Shown piece by piece: positions 14,527-14,645 of a stretch of 14,645 nt of DNA (the stretch's first letter is position 1; every line of letters begins with the position of its first letter). The notes below the pieces were generated by a model, which saw only the letters and a list, made by a program, of their open reading frames with translations, was not told the origin of the DNA and ran no database searches. Position numbers and translations under genes: made by a program. Source of the stretch: Actinomycetota bacterium (GTDB taxonomy: Bacteria > Actinomycetota > Actinomycetes > Actinomycetales > Microbacteriaceae); assembly GCA_018895315.1 (NCBI GenBank), contig JAHIOK010000346.1, forward strand, positions 1 through 14,645, given 5' to 3'.

Positions 14527-14645
14527 ATGCCAGAGCACACCGTCGGGGCATCCCTGGAGAGCGCCGTGCTGGTGCTTGAGTCGGCCGGTGTGCCGAACCC
14601 CAGGGTCGACGCCGAGCTGCTCGTCGGCCATGTGCTCGGCGCAAG
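14527..14645 (+). CDS. prmC: RF1/RF2 glutamine methyltransferase, N-terminal fragment (runs off the window)
   Basis: The first 39 codons of PrmC (HemK), which N5-methylates the Gln of the GGQ motif in release factors using S-adenosylmethionine. The visible part, with LESAVLVLESAGVPNPRVDAELLVGHVLGA, matches the helical N-terminal domain of the family, including the conserved P-RVDAELL stretch. The methyltransferase domain with NPPY lies outside the window. The ATG at 14527 is 11 nt after the prfA stop and has no clear ribosome binding site, suggesting coupling to prfA. The position directly after prfA is the standard arrangement and supports the call. Confidence 0.88.
   Translation, partial: MPEHTVGASLESAVLVLESAGVPNPRVDAELLVGHVLGA

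Noticed and set aside
12026..14644. 872-codon open frame on the minus strand opposite rho, prfA and prmC
   Set aside because: Its protein is rich in Arg, Val, Asp and Leu without family motifs, and the plus strand holds three clear conserved genes. Long antisense frames are a normal by-product of high-GC codon use.

Overview
The window reads as chromosomal DNA of a high-GC actinobacterium, most likely of the Microbacteriaceae (Microbacterium-like). The gene order argS - lysA - hom - thrC - thrB - rho - prfA - prmC is a classic actinobacterial arrangement, the Rho protein carries the long acidic and Arg/Asn-rich N-terminal extension typical of that phylum, and -10 elements of the TAnnnT kind (TAGACT three times) sit very close to start codons. 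No tRNA, rRNA, CRISPR array, insertion sequence or phage gene was seen, and no gene-free stretch exceeds 300 bases.

Left part (1-3658), a mixed set of short transcription units: a truncated drug-efflux type MFS transporter on the minus strand, divergent from a MarR-family regulator with only 40 bp between the start codons. Both promoters look leaderless and mirror-symmetric around a palindrome. Then, on the minus strand, a universal stress protein (usp) followed by lgt (prolipoprotein diacylglyceryl transferase). Divergent from usp is a transglutaminase-like protease-fold protein on the plus strand.

Middle part (3696-11113), translation and aspartate-family amino acid genes, all on the plus strand: argS, a membrane-anchored DUF2993/LmeA-like protein, a hairpin and a new promoter, then lysA-hom-thrC-thrB, where neighbours overlap by 4 bp or are 1 bp apart. 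The last four convert diaminopimelate to lysine and aspartate semialdehyde to homoserine and on to threonine.

Right part (11077-14645): a candidate promoter inside the end of thrB, a structured leader of about 190 nt, then rho, prfA (RF1) and the start of prmC (RF1/RF2 methyltransferase). The most striking observation is an in-frame UAG codon at 11486-11488 in the N-terminal extension of rho. The same acidic low-complexity reading frame continues on both sides of it, and the catalytic body of Rho is intact downstream. Because RF1, which reads UAG, is encoded immediately downstream in the same transcript, this is either a strain mutation or sequencing error in a dispensable extension, or a candidate RF1-sensing control element. 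The second option is hypothesis only.
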